From Prauserella rugosa (GTDB taxonomy: Bacteria; Actinomycetota; Actinomycetes; Mycobacteriales; Pseudonocardiaceae): 64,000 nt of DNA. Shown here one piece after another: positions 30,481 to 38,498 of this stretch. The notes under the pieces were generated by a model, which saw only the letters and a program-made list of their open reading frames with translations, made no database searches and was not told the DNA's origin. The number at the start of each line of letters is the position of its first letter. Position 1 is the stretch's first letter. The stretch covers positions 31,223 to 95,222 of the forward strand of contig NZ_JOIJ01000017.1 of assembly GCF_000719975.1 (NCBI RefSeq). The letters are read 5' to 3'. The translations under genes were made by a program, and so were the position numbers.

Positions 30481-30786
30481 TCAGGCGACCGCGATGGTGA
30501 CCTGGTGCAGTCCCGGGCCCTGGGCGTCGACCGTGGCCTCGCCGTTGCCCGAGCGGTGCAGCGCACGCACCTTCCACGAGCCGGGCGCCGCGTAGAACCG
30601 GAAGTCACCCTCCGGGGACGCCTGCACCTCGCCGACGAACTCGCCGTCGCCGTTCAGCAGGCGCACGTAGGCACCACCCAGCGCGCCCTCGCCGCCGGTC
30701 ACCTTGCCCGCGACGACGACCTGGTCGCCGGTGTCCTCACCGGCCACGACCGCCGTCTGAGCGGGAGCGCCGCATCCGTCGGACAT
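30481..30786 (-). CDS. sseC: DUF1416 protein, SseC-like
   Basis: A 101-residue single-domain protein of the DUF1416 family, a beta-rich fold (TGGEGALGGAYVRLLNGDGE; GDFRFYAAPGSWKVRALHRS). M. tuberculosis has two copies called SseC1 and SseC2, each next to a thiosulfate sulfurtransferase. Here it also follows the rhodanese gene, 1 bp after it, and has no catalytic motif of its own. It is probably a partner or chaperone in sulfur transfer. Confidence 0.9.
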   Translation of the reverse strand: MSDGCGAPAQTAVVAGEDTGDQVVVAGKVTGGEGALGGAYVRLLNGDGEFVGEVQASPEGDFRFYAAPGSWKVRALHRSGNGEATVDAQGPGLHQVTIAVA

Positions 30787-30787
30787 G

Positions 30788-31633
30788 TCAGTTCCCTCCG
30801 TTCGAACCGGTCTCGACCGGAACGCCGACCAGCGAGCCGTACTCGGTCCACGAACCGTCGTAGTTCTTCACGTCCTGCAGGCCCATCAGCTCGTGGAGCG
30901 CGAACCACGTGTGGCTCGAACGCTCACCGATGCGGCAGTAGGCGATCGTGGCCTTCGAGGTGTCCAGACCGGCCTGCTCGTAGAGCTCCTTGAGCTCCTC
31001 GGCGGTCTTGAACGTGCCGTCCTCGTTGGCGGTCTGCGCCCACGGCACGTTCAGCGCCGACGGGATGTGGCCGCCGCGCTGCGCCGACTCCTGCGGCAGG
31101 TGCGCGGGGGCGAGCAGCTTGCCGGAGAACTCGTCGGGCGAACGCACGTCGACCAGGTTCTTCGTGTTGATGGCCTCGACGACCTCGTCGCGGAACGCGC
31201 GCAGCGACAGGTCCTGCTCGGAGGCCTGGTAGTTCGTGGTCGGGCGCTCCGGCACGTCCTTGACGAGCTCGCGGCCGTCCAGCTCCCACTTCTTGCGGCC
31301 ACCGTCGAGCAGCTTGACCTTGTCGTGGCCGTACAGCTTGAAGTACCAGTACGCGTACGCGGCGAACCAGTTGTTGTTCCCGCCGTAGAGGATCACCAGG
31401 TCGTCGTTCGAGATGCCCTTCGACGACAGCAGCTTCTCGAAACCGGCCTTGTCGACGAAGTCGCGGCGAACCGGGTCCTGGAGCTCGTTCTTCCAGTCGA
31501 TCTTCACGGCGCCGCGGATGTGGCCACCGTCGTACGCGGTCGTGTCCTCGTCGACCTCGGCGAACACGACACCCGGGGCGTCGAGGTTCTCCTCGGCCCA
31601 CTGCGTTGTGACCAGGACGTCTTCACGGCTCAT
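30788..31633 (-). CDS. cysA: Thiosulfate sulfurtransferase (two-domain rhodanese)
   Basis: A 281-residue rhodanese from ATG 31633. The N-terminal rhodanese domain begins with LVTTQWAEENLDAPGVVFAE. The C-terminal one carries the active Cys in AYCRIGERSSHTWFAL, near residue 234. It transfers sulfane sulfur from thiosulfate to acceptors such as cyanide or thiols. The order DUF4395, rhodanese, DUF1416 matches Rv0816c-Rv0814c surroundings. Expression is probably set by the Cys-bearing leader peptide upstream of the operon. Confidence 0.93.
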   Translation of the reverse strand: MSREDVLVTTQWAEENLDAPGVVFAEVDEDTTAYDGGHIRGAVKIDWKNELQDPVRRDFVDKAGFEKLLSSKGISNDDLVILYGGNNNWFAAYAYWYFKLYGHDKVKLLDGGRKKWELDGRELVKDVPERPTTNYQASEQDLSLRAFRDEVVEAINTKNLVDVRSPDEFSGKLLAPAHLPQESAQRGGHIPSALNVPWAQTANEDGTFKTAEELKELYEQAGLDTSKATIAYCRIGERSSHTWFALHELMGLQDVKNYDGSWTEYGSLVGVPVETGSNGGN

Positions 31634-31724
31634 TGAGCGGCACTCTCTTTCTTCTTCTCGTGTTCGGTGGCCTGTTGCTTTTGTCGTGGGTGCGGATGCG
31701 AGGGCGTGGACCGCCGCGAAGAGC

Positions 31725-32162
31725 TCAGGAGGCGCTCCCCGCACGCGGCGCCACACGCTTGATCAGCAGGTACATCTCACAGCCGAGGCAGAAGTTGAAC
31801 GCCGCGTTGAGGAACGCGGCGAACAGCGCGAAGGCCGTGGCGACGGTACCGAGCGCGGTCACGCCACTGGCATACCCGATGGTGCCCACCAGCGCGAACG
31901 CGAAACCCACCGCCTGGGCGAACCGGAGAGGAGCGACGTCCTCCCGCTCGTCGGTCGGCCGCAGTCGCGGCGCCACGAGCGCGCGGTACAACACCGAGTA
32001 GGGGGCGGGTTTCAGCCCGACGAACGCGCCGATGGCGAACACCAGCGTCTGCGCAGCCAGCAGCGGCCACCACTGGGTCACCAGCACGATCACCAGCACG
32101 ACCGACGTCACGATCGCGGCGAACCTGGGACCGCGCGGATCGACCGTCTGCGGGGCGGGCAT
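31725..32162 (-). CDS. DUF4395 membrane protein
   Basis: A 145-residue protein with four hydrophobic helices and the family's signature FAAFLNAAFNFCLGCEMYLL near the C-terminus. The conserved Cys pair and its place next to thioredoxin and rhodanese genes suggest a membrane component of sulfur or redox traffic. Its activity is unknown. A 91-bp spacer separates it from the rhodanese gene and 87 bp separate its start from the leader peptide stop. Confidence 0.88.
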   Translation of the reverse strand: MPAPQTVDPRGPRFAAIVTSVVLVIVLVTQWWPLLAAQTLVFAIGAFVGLKPAPYSVLYRALVAPRLRPTDEREDVAPLRFAQAVGFAFALVGTIGYASGVTALGTVATAFALFAAFLNAAFNFCLGCEMYLLIKRVAPRAGSAS

Positions 32163-32249
32163 GACACCTCCTGGAGTGGCTGACCTGGCTCGGACGGCAG
32201 CGTGGTCACCCGGCCCTGTGCGCTGGGCGACCGGATGCGCACCGTCGGC

Positions 32250-32363
32250 TCACACGCGAGCCGGGATACACAGGCTGCTACGGACGCGGCAGAAGTCAAC
32301 CGCGCGCCGCCGGGTCAGCTGCGTGCCCAGCGTGTGATGGAGGTGCGAACCCGGCCTGTCCAC
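32250..32363 (-). CDS. Leader peptide with Cys codons (sulfur attenuator)
   Basis: A 37-codon frame from GTG 32363 to TGA 32250. It contains LTRRRAVDFCRVRSSLC, the layout of actinobacterial leader peptides placed before sulfur and cysteine genes (basic LTRRRAVD block, then Cys codons). It sits between the thioredoxin stop and the DUF4395 start, so ribosome behaviour at its two Cys codons could tune the DUF4395-rhodanese-DUF1416 operon. The start codon is uncertain: the GTG has a poor ribosome binding site and the conserved part begins 11 codons in. Confidence 0.65.
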   Translation of the reverse strand: MDRPGSHLHHTLGTQLTRRRAVDFCRVRSSLCIPARV

Positions 32364-32405
32364 GGCGGCAAGCCTACTCAGGCTCCCTCAGCGCGGGAAC
32401 CGTGT

Positions 32406-32840
32406 TCATTCTGTGGGACGAGACGTGCCGGCCAGGTGGGGTTCGAGCGCCTCGAGCAGGGCGTCCCGCTTCGGCACCCCCGACACGCGCAGCAGCTCGG
32501 TGCCGTCGGGGGCGTAGGCGATCGTCGTCGGCGTGCGCAGCACGCCCAGGTCGCGGGCGATCTCGGGCCGGTCGGTGACGTCGAGGTCCACGTGGGAGAG
32601 CCGTTCGGTGCCCTCGGCCACGTGGGACAGCAGCGCGCGGGTGTGCCGGCACGGGGCACAGAACGTCGTCGAGATCTGCACGAGCGTCACGGCGTCGTCG
32701 GCCAGCGCGCCGCGCACGTCGGCGGGCAGCGTCTCGCCTGCAGCGGTGGACATGCGCACCCTCCCGTTCCTCGCACGCAGGATCAGGCCGACGACGACCG
32801 CGGCCACCACCGTGACCACGGCGACGATCAGTCCGGTCAC
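32406..32840 (-). CDS. thiX: Membrane-anchored thioredoxin-like protein (ThiX-like)
   Basis: A 144-residue protein from GTG 32840 with GGAGGAG upstream. Residues 1-22 form a membrane anchor (GLIVAVVTVVAAVVVGLILR). The thioredoxin fold has the active site FCAPCRHTRALLSH near residue 60 and the cis-Pro region LRTPTTIAY. It probably reduces disulfides or persulfides at the membrane face for the neighbouring sulfurtransferase system. It aligns by position with Rv0816c. The leader peptide lies just downstream. Confidence 0.9.
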   Translation of the reverse strand: MTGLIVAVVTVVAAVVVGLILRARNGRVRMSTAAGETLPADVRGALADDAVTLVQISTTFCAPCRHTRALLSHVAEGTERLSHVDLDVTDRPEIARDLGVLRTPTTIAYAPDGTELLRVSGVPKRDALLEALEPHLAGTSRPTE

Positions 32841-32886
32841 GACTCCTCCGTTCCGCGCGCCGCCGTCATCCCGGGGTCACCACCGG

Positions 32887-33825
32887 TCACCGCGAGGTCT
32901 GTGCCTGGGCGAACGCGACGTTCTTCGCCGTGCCCTTCACGGTGATCGAGTCAGGCCCCACGGACACGCCGGTCGGCGTCACCGTGAACGGCAGGTCGCC
33001 TGTGTTGATGTCGGCCTCGAAGCTCGGCAGCAGCTGCTCCTGCACCGCCTGGGGAACGATCGTCGTCTCGCGGTCATTCCCGAACTGGAGGCGGTGCGGC
33101 GTGATCTGCACCGTCGACCCGTCCAGCCGGATCATCGCGAACGCGAAGATCTCCAGCTCCTCGCCCGCCACCTTGACCTTGCCGGAGAGCCGGATGCCGG
33201 CCGAACTGTCGTCGTCGTCCTCGCCTTCGGACTCCGCGTCCCCGCCGGTGTTGGCGGGGTCGTCGCCCTCGTCGGTGCCGTGGGACTGCGCGCTCGCGCC
33301 CTCGCCACCGCGCACGTAGGCCTCGCTCGAGGCGGCGATCCGCAGGTCGTCGATGTTGTCGAGCGGGCTGATCTGGTTGATGTCGCTGGCCTTGAGTGTC
33401 ACCTCACCGTCGACCTCGCCGATCGTGACGTTGTCGACGTTGCCCTGGGCCAGATCCGAGAGCGGAGCGTCCACGTCCCGCAGCTCGGCCTTGACGTCCA
33501 CGTCCCGCAGCACGTCCTGCACGGGCACCGACTTCGCCTCGACCGTGATGCGGCCGTACTCGCCCGCGACCGCCTGCGTGAGGAACGGGAATCCGTGAAT
33601 GCCGACCTCGGGATCGTTCTCGACACCCAACTGGTCCTTCGCCTTCTGCGAGACGGTGTGCTCGGCGAAAGCCGCGGCGGCGAAATCGATGGCCACCAGC
33701 ACGCCGATCACCACGATCAACACCGTGACGATCCTGCGCACGCGGCGTCCCGAACGCGGTCTCGACGGCTTGGGCTGCTGGGACACGGTGTCACTCACAC
33801 TGGCTCTCAATCGGTTCTCGATCAT
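32887..33825 (-). CDS. lmeA: LmeA-like protein (DUF2993)
   Basis: A 312-residue protein: short basic N-terminus (PRSGRRVRRI), one membrane segment (residues about 30-52) and a long extracytoplasmic DUF2993 domain (VDVKAELRDVDAPLSDLAQG; ITPTGVSVGPDSITVKGTAK-like end). A 35-residue acidic insert (DPANTGGDAESEGEDDDDSS) is unusual. DUF2993 proteins in mycobacteria bind phospholipid and support lipomannan elongation. The Rv0817c ortholog occupies the same relative position. Confidence 0.88.
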   Translation of the reverse strand: MIENRLRASVSDTVSQQPKPSRPRSGRRVRRIVTVLIVVIGVLVAIDFAAAAFAEHTVSQKAKDQLGVENDPEVGIHGFPFLTQAVAGEYGRITVEAKSVPVQDVLRDVDVKAELRDVDAPLSDLAQGNVDNVTIGEVDGEVTLKASDINQISPLDNIDDLRIAASSEAYVRGGEGASAQSHGTDEGDDPANTGGDAESEGEDDDDSSAGIRLSGKVKVAGEELEIFAFAMIRLDGSTVQITPHRLQFGNDRETTIVPQAVQEQLLPSFEADINTGDLPFTVTPTGVSVGPDSITVKGTAKNVAFAQAQTSR

Positions 33826-33849
33826 TTGTTACGACCGGTTTGCGGCCGC

Positions 33850-33867
33850 GTTACGAACGCTCGTAAC
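33850..33867. promoter_or_regulatory. Palindrome between lmeA and glnR, possible GlnR autoregulatory site
   Basis: GTTACGA-ACGC-TCGTAAC is a perfect inverted repeat in the divergent spacer. GTTAC and GTAAC half sites resemble GlnR-type boxes, but their spacing of 8 differs from the usual 6. Weak support. Confidence 0.35.
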
Positions 33868-34026
33868 AAGCGACGCGGAGGATATTGTCGTTGACCGAAT
33901 CGTGAACTCCCCATTGTGTGATGCCGGTTTCACGATCGCAGACGCCCTCGCCTCGCCCGGGTTATTGTCACTGACGACCTGCCCGAGGATTCCTCGAGGC
34001 GATCGAAAAACTGTGAGGCGGTGGCG

Positions 34027-34803
34027 ATGAGCCTGGACTTGCTGGTACTCACTGCGGAATCCGACGCCACCTCGGTGCTGCCCGCCCTGGACCTGCTGCC
34101 GCACACCGTACGTGTGCGTGCTCCCGAGGTCACCGCGTTGCTGGACGCAGGCCACCGAGACGTGATCCTGCTCGACGCGCGCACCGACCTCGCGTCGGCC
34201 AAGAGCCTCAGCAGGCTCCTCAAGGGCGCGGGTGACGAGGAGTCGTCGACCCCGGTCATCGCCGTCGTCGGCGAGGGCGGACTCGTGGCGGTCAGCTCCG
34301 AGTGGCGCACCGACGACATCCTGCTGCCCACCGCAGGCCCCGCCGAGGTCGACGCCCGCCTGCGCCTGGCGACCACCCGCGACGGCAGCACCACCCAGGT
34401 CGACGCGGAACTGCGCGTCGGCGACCTGGTGATCGACGAGGCCACCTACACCGCCCGCCTGCGCAAGCGCACCCTCGAACTGACCTACAAGGAGTTCGAG
34501 CTGCTCAAGTACCTCGCCCAGCACGCGGGCCGCGTGTTCACCCGAGCCCAGCTGCTGCAGGAGGTGTGGGGCTACGACTTCTTCGGCGGCACCAGGACGG
34601 TCGACGTCCACGTGCGACGGCTGCGCGCCAAGCTCGGCCCCGAGCACGAGCAGATGATCGGCACCGTGCGCAACGTGGGCTACAAGTTCGAACGGCCCGC
34701 CAAGTCGTCCGGACCGATCAAAGGAGGCACCCCGGGAGGGCCCTCCGCGCCCGCCCCTTCCTTCGCCGAGTCCGACGACATCGGCGAGTACTCCGGACGC
34801 TGA
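34027..34803 (+). CDS. glnR: GlnR-type atypical response regulator
   Basis: A 258-residue protein from ATG 34027 (a GTG at 34021 is possible). The receiver domain (residues about 1-110) begins [20 protein letters not shown] and matches GlnR of actinomycetes, with the phospho-acceptor replaced by an atypical charged pocket. The C-terminal winged helix ([20 protein letters not shown], then [13 protein letters not shown]) binds DNA. GlnR governs nitrogen-assimilation genes. It is the Rv0818 counterpart. No histidine kinase lies alongside, as usual for GlnR. Confidence 0.93.
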   Translation: MSLDLLVLTAESDATSVLPALDLLPHTVRVRAPEVTALLDAGHRDVILLDARTDLASAKSLSRLLKGAGDEESSTPVIAVVGEGGLVAVSSEWRTDDILLPTAGPAEVDARLRLATTRDGSTTQVDAELRVGDLVIDEATYTARLRKRTLELTYKEFELLKYLAQHAGRVFTRAQLLQEVWGYDFFGGTRTVDVHVRRLRAKLGPEHEQMIGTVRNVGYKFERPAKSSGPIKGGTPGGPSAPAPSFAESDDIGEYSGR

Positions 34804-34831
34804 CCACTCGGCCCGCATTAGCCTGGCGGGC

Positions 34832-35743
34832 ATGGAGCTTGAGTGGGCCGACGATCTCGACGACAGGCGCACCGCGGCGGTGCGCGCCCTGCTGACGAAG
34901 GCACGCGGCGTCGACGGCAAACCCGAGATCGAACCCGACGGCCCGCTGCCCGGTGAGTTCAGCGGCGGGCGCTACCTGCTGGCCACCGCAGGCGACACGC
35001 TCGTCGGCGTCGCGCATGTGGACGTGAGCGGCGACGCGTTCGGAAGGCGCGTCGCCGAGCTCGTCGTCGACCCCGACCACCGGCGCTCCGGACACGGCGG
35101 CGCGCTCGTGGAGGCGCTGCTGGCCGAGTACCCGGACAACCTGCGCGTGTGGGCGCACGGCGACCAGTCCGGTGCCGCCAGACTCGCCGAACGCTTCGGC
35201 CTCACCCGCGCGCGCGAACTGCTGATCATGCAGGTCGACGTCGACGACGCCGACTGGCCCGAACCGACCCCGCCCGACGGCGTCTCGCTGCGCACGTTCC
35301 GGCCGGGCACCGACGAGCAGGCCGTCATCGACGTCAACGCCCGCGCCTTCGACTGGCACCCCGAGCAGGGCGCACTCACCGTCGACGAGCTCACCGCCAC
35401 CGAGTCCGAGCCGTGGTTCGACGCAGACGGGTTCTTCCTCGCCGAGAAGGCAGGGCGCGTGATCGGTTTCCACTGGACGAAGGTCCACCCGCCCAACCCG
35501 GCCAAGTTCGGCGGCGACGCGGTGGGCGAGGTGTACGTCGTCGGCGTCGATCCCGAAGCCCAGGGCGGCGGACTCGGCCGCGCACTCACCCTCGCCGGCC
35601 TGCGTCACCTGCGCGAACGTGGCCTTGGCCAGGTGATCCTCTACGTCGAGGGCGACAACGCCCCCGCCGTCGCCGTCTACCGCAGACTCGGCTTCACCCC
35701 CTACGAGATCGACGTCCAGTACGCGACCCCGGACACCCCCTGA
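34832..35743 (+). CDS. mshD: Mycothiol synthase
   Basis: A 303-residue tandem GNAT acetyltransferase. The first GNAT half is residues about 20-130 and the second about 150-300, with LVVDPDHRRSGHGGALVEAL and VGVDPEAQGGGLGRALTLAG as the acetyl-CoA loops. It acetylates Cys-GlcN-Ins in the last step of mycothiol synthesis. It sits 28 bp after glnR, as in Rv0818-Rv0819. Array D begins 3 bases after its stop. Confidence 0.93.
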   Translation: MELEWADDLDDRRTAAVRALLTKARGVDGKPEIEPDGPLPGEFSGGRYLLATAGDTLVGVAHVDVSGDAFGRRVAELVVDPDHRRSGHGGALVEALLAEYPDNLRVWAHGDQSGAARLAERFGLTRARELLIMQVDVDDADWPEPTPPDGVSLRTFRPGTDEQAVIDVNARAFDWHPEQGALTVDELTATESEPWFDADGFFLAEKAGRVIGFHWTKVHPPNPAKFGGDAVGEVYVVGVDPEAQGGGLGRALTLAGLRHLRERGLGQVILYVEGDNAPAVAVYRRLGFTPYEIDVQYATPDTP

Positions 35744-35745
35744 CC

Positions 35746-35921
35746 CGTGTTGCGCCCTCAGGCGCCGTGTTGCGCCCTCAGGAGCCCGTGTTGCGGACTT
35801 AGGGCGCCGTGTTGCGGCTTCGAGGGCCCGTGTTGCGGCTTCGAGGGCCCGTGTTGCGCCCTCCGAAGCCCGTGTTGCGCATTCGAGGACCCGTGTTGCG
35901 ACCTGCGGAAGTCGTGTGTGC
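35746..35921 (+). repeat. 21-bp-period array D, 9 copies
   Basis: CGTGTTGCG starts at 35746, 35766, 35787, 35808, 35829, 35850, 35871 and 35892; a degenerate copy is at 35913. All spacings are 21 except the first (20). Two neighbouring units (35808 and 35829 onward) are identical, suggesting recent duplication. The array follows mshD in the same orientation. Confidence 0.92.
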
Positions 35922-35968
35922 AAGGTCCGGGCAGCCCCGACGGTTGACGTGAATCTGCCCTCACAGCG
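35920..35968 (+). repeat. Direct repeat, left copy
   Basis: About 49 bp matching 36059-36108 with three mismatches and one indel; the last 30 bp, from GACGGTTGACGTGAATCTGC onward, are identical. This copy forms the left arm of the hairpin at 35951. Confidence 0.85.
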
Positions 35969-35992
35969 CTCCTCCAGGGTGAGGGCAGATTC
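35951..35992 (+). terminator. Perfect 14-bp hairpin after mshD and array D
   Basis: GAATCTGCCCTCAC at 35951-35964 pairs perfectly with GTGAGGGCAGATTC at 35979-35992 over a 14-base loop. It follows array D, so the array would be transcribed before termination. Confidence 0.8.
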
Positions 35993-36058
35993 ATCCCTGG
36001 CGGCAAGTTCCGCACCCCACGCGTCTCACCTGCGTCGAACCGTCGCGAGCCACCCTCC

Positions 36059-36108
36059 GCAAGCTCCAGGCAGCCCCCGACGGTTGACGTGAATCTGCCC
36101 TCACAGCG
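36059..36108 (+). repeat. Direct repeat, right copy
   Basis: Second copy of the 35920 repeat, without the hairpin's right arm. It includes TTGACG at 36084, a possible -35 element, and lies just before the riboswitch, so it may carry the promoter of the transport operon. Confidence 0.7.
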
Positions 36109-36128
36109 GTCTGGGCCATTCACCTGCC

Positions 36129-36320
36129 GGTGGTAGCGTCGCAACCGGCCAGTCGCACTCACGCGTGTCGTGAGTCAGGGAATCCGGTGTGAATCCGGAA
36201 CTGACGCGCAGCGGTAAGGGTGACGGCCGGAACAGACGAGCCACTGGACGCCACACGCGGCGGCCGGGAAGGCGTTCCGGCCGGGGGATCCCGAGTCCGA
36301 AGACCTACTGGCCCCGGTTC
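36129..36320 (+). ncRNA. Cobalamin riboswitch
   Basis: The leader contains the cobalamin aptamer hallmarks in order: GGGAATCCGGTGTGAATCC (about 36179), a CGCAGCGGTAAGG core, GCCACTGG near 36240, GGGAAGGCG near 36267 and the B12-box-like GAGTCCGAAGACCTACTGG near 36294. It is positioned directly before the BtuF-like gene and therefore probably represses the importer when adenosylcobalamin is plentiful. Ends are approximate. Confidence 0.88.
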
Positions 36321-36384
36321 CCCGCGAACCGGTACCCGGTCCGATTCGGGCTCCGCGCATGAGCCCTCGACACCAAGGAACGCC

Positions 36385-37434
36385 GTGCCGATCCGGTCAC
36401 TCTCCCCACGTCACCCCGTCCGCGCCGTCACCGGTGCGCTGCTCGCCCTCTGCCTCGCCGCGCCGCTCGCGGCCTGCGGAGCCGGCCCCGCCGAGAACCG
36501 CGAAGCCGCCGCAGCCGGATACCCGCGGACGATCGACAACTGTGGACGCACCACCGAGGTGCACGAGCCGCCGCAACGCGTCGTCACGCTCAACCAGGCC
36601 AGCACCGAACTGTTGCTGTCGCTGGGGCTGGGCGACCGCATCGTCGGGACGTCGATGTGGACCGACCCGGTGTTGCCGCAGCTGAAGAAGGCCGCCGACG
36701 ACCTGCCCAGGCTGGCCGAGAACATGCCGTCGTTCGAATCGGTGCTGAACACCGAACCGGACTTCGTCGCCGGTTCGTTCGCCTCCACGCTCGGCAAGGG
36801 TGGGGTCGCCACCCGGGAGCAGTTCGACGAGCTCGGCGTGCCCAACTACCTGTCGCCGACCGACTGCGGCACCAAGAACAACGAGTCAGGCGGGGACGGC
36901 AGCCGCACGGCACCGCTGACCATGGACGTGCTGTACCGGGAGATCCGCGACCTGGCGACGATCTTCGACGTCGAGGACCGCGGCGAGAAGCTGATCGCCG
37001 ACCTCAAGGGCAGACTCGACGACATCGACGTCGAGGCCCGCGGAACGTCGGTGATGTACTGGTTCGCCAACTCCGAGTCGCCGTACCTGGCCGGTTGCTG
37101 CGGAGCGCCCGGCATCATGACGAAGGCCGTCGGCGCGGCGAACGCCTTCGACGACACCCACGCCGAATGGCCGCAGATCAACTGGGAGAACATCGCCGAC
37201 CGCGACCCCGACGTCATCGCCCTCGGCGACCTCACCCGGCAGTCGCAGACCGCCGAGTCGGCCGAGGCGAAGATCCGCTTCCTCGAGTCGCACCCGGTGA
37301 CCAAGGACATGACCGCGGTGCGCGAGAAGCGCTACGTGCGGATGTCCGGCCAGGCGATGAACCCGACGATCCGCACCGTCGACGGCGCGGAGGAACTGGC
37401 CGCCAAGCTGCGCGAGTTCGGGTTCGCCGGGTGA
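36385..37434 (+). CDS. btuF: BtuF-like substrate-binding lipoprotein under riboswitch control
   Basis: About 349 residues from GTG 36385 with AAGGAA upstream. An upstream in-frame start at 36220 lies inside the riboswitch and is rejected. The lipoprotein signal is HPVRAVTGALLALCLAAPLA with the Cys in LAAC. The domain is a FecB/BtuF-type cluster 9 binding protein (RVVTLNQASTELLLSLGLGD; SESPYLAGCCGAPGIMTKAV). Similar actinobacterial proteins are sometimes labelled F420-0 transporters, but the cobalamin riboswitch favours corrinoid uptake. First gene of a BtuFCD operon. Confidence 0.85.
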   Translation: MPIRSLSPRHPVRAVTGALLALCLAAPLAACGAGPAENREAAAAGYPRTIDNCGRTTEVHEPPQRVVTLNQASTELLLSLGLGDRIVGTSMWTDPVLPQLKKAADDLPRLAENMPSFESVLNTEPDFVAGSFASTLGKGGVATREQFDELGVPNYLSPTDCGTKNNESGGDGSRTAPLTMDVLYREIRDLATIFDVEDRGEKLIADLKGRLDDIDVEARGTSVMYWFANSESPYLAGCCGAPGIMTKAVGAANAFDDTHAEWPQINWENIADRDPDVIALGDLTRQSQTAESAEAKIRFLESHPVTKDMTAVREKRYVRMSGQAMNPTIRTVDGAEELAAKLREFGFAG

Positions 37435-38498
37435 TCACGGTGACGACGGGCACCGCGGCCGCCACGCGCGAGGCGAGGCAGGCGAGCCGGTCGCGTCTTC
37501 CCCTGCTGCTGCTCGGCGGTTGCGGCCTGCTGATCGTCTCGATCGCGGTCGCCGTGACGATCGGCCCGGCGGACATCGGCGTCGGCGACGTCGCCACGAC
37601 CGTCCTCTCACGACTCGGTCTCGCCGACCCCACGCTGTCGGTGCTGCGCGACGGCATCGTGTGGGACCTGCGCATGCCCCGCACCCTGCTGGCGGCGGTG
37701 TGCGGTGCCGGGCTGGCGGTGTGCGGTGTGGTGATGCAGTCGCTGCTGCGTAATCCACTGGCCGACCCGTTCGTCCTCGGCGTGTCCTCGGGTGCTTCGA
37801 CCGGTGCGGTGCTGGTGGTCGTGCTCGGTATCGGCGGCGGGGTGCTGTCGATGTCCGGCGGTGCGTTCCTCGGCGCCGTCGCGTCGTTCGCGCTGGTGCT
37901 GACCCTGAGCCACACGCTCGGCGGGACGACCGACCGCGTCGTGCTCTCCGGCGTGGCCGTGATGCAACTGCTGTCGGCGCTGACCTCGTTCATCGTGCTC
38001 ACCTCCGCCGACGCCGAGACCACCCGCGGCGTGCTGTTCTGGCTGCTCGGCTCGCTGGCCAACGCAGGCTGGTCGGAGGTCGTCACCTGCGCGGTGGTGC
38101 TGGTGGGCACGCTGGCCGTGTGTGGCGGATACGCCCGCTCGCTCGACGCGTTCGCCTTCGGCGAGGACGCGGCCGCCACGCTGGGGGTGGCTGTCGGGCG
38201 GACGCGCGTGGTGCTCATGTCGGTGACGGCGCTGCTGACGGCGGTGCTGGTCAGTTCCGTCGGCGCGATCGGCTTCGTCGGCCTCGTGCTGCCCCACGCG
38301 GCGCGGCTGCTCACCGGGCCGGGACACGCGCGACTGCTTCCGGTGAGCGCACTCGCGGGTGCGGTGTTGCTCGTGTGGGTCGACACGGTCGCGCGCACGG
38401 TGCTCGAACCACAGGAGGTGCCCGTCGGCGTTGTCACGGCGCTCATCGGTGTGCCCGCGTTCGTGCTGATCCTCTACCGCTCGCGGGGTGTCCGATGA
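37431..38498 (+). CDS. btuC: BtuC/FecCD-type permease
   Basis: A 355-residue permease from GTG 37431, overlapping the btuF stop by 4 bases (GTGA). It has about ten membrane helices and the coupling-helix region VMQSLLRNPLADPFVLGVSS. It forms the homodimeric channel of the cobalamin-type importer. Confidence 0.9.
   Translation: MITVTTGTAAATREARQASRSRLPLLLLGGCGLLIVSIAVAVTIGPADIGVGDVATTVLSRLGLADPTLSVLRDGIVWDLRMPRTLLAAVCGAGLAVCGVVMQSLLRNPLADPFVLGVSSGASTGAVLVVVLGIGGGVLSMSGGAFLGAVASFALVLTLSHTLGGTTDRVVLSGVAVMQLLSALTSFIVLTSADAETTRGVLFWLLGSLANAGWSEVVTCAVVLVGTLAVCGGYARSLDAFAFGEDAAATLGVAVGRTRVVLMSVTALLTAVLVSSVGAIGFVGLVLPHAARLLTGPGHARLLPVSALAGAVLLVWVDTVARTVLEPQEVPVGVVTALIGVPAFVLILYRSRGVR

Noticed and set aside
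36220..36384. Longer start for the BtuF-like protein
   Set aside because: The added residues would be encoded by the riboswitch and precede the lipoprotein signal; GTG 36385 with AAGGAA fits better.
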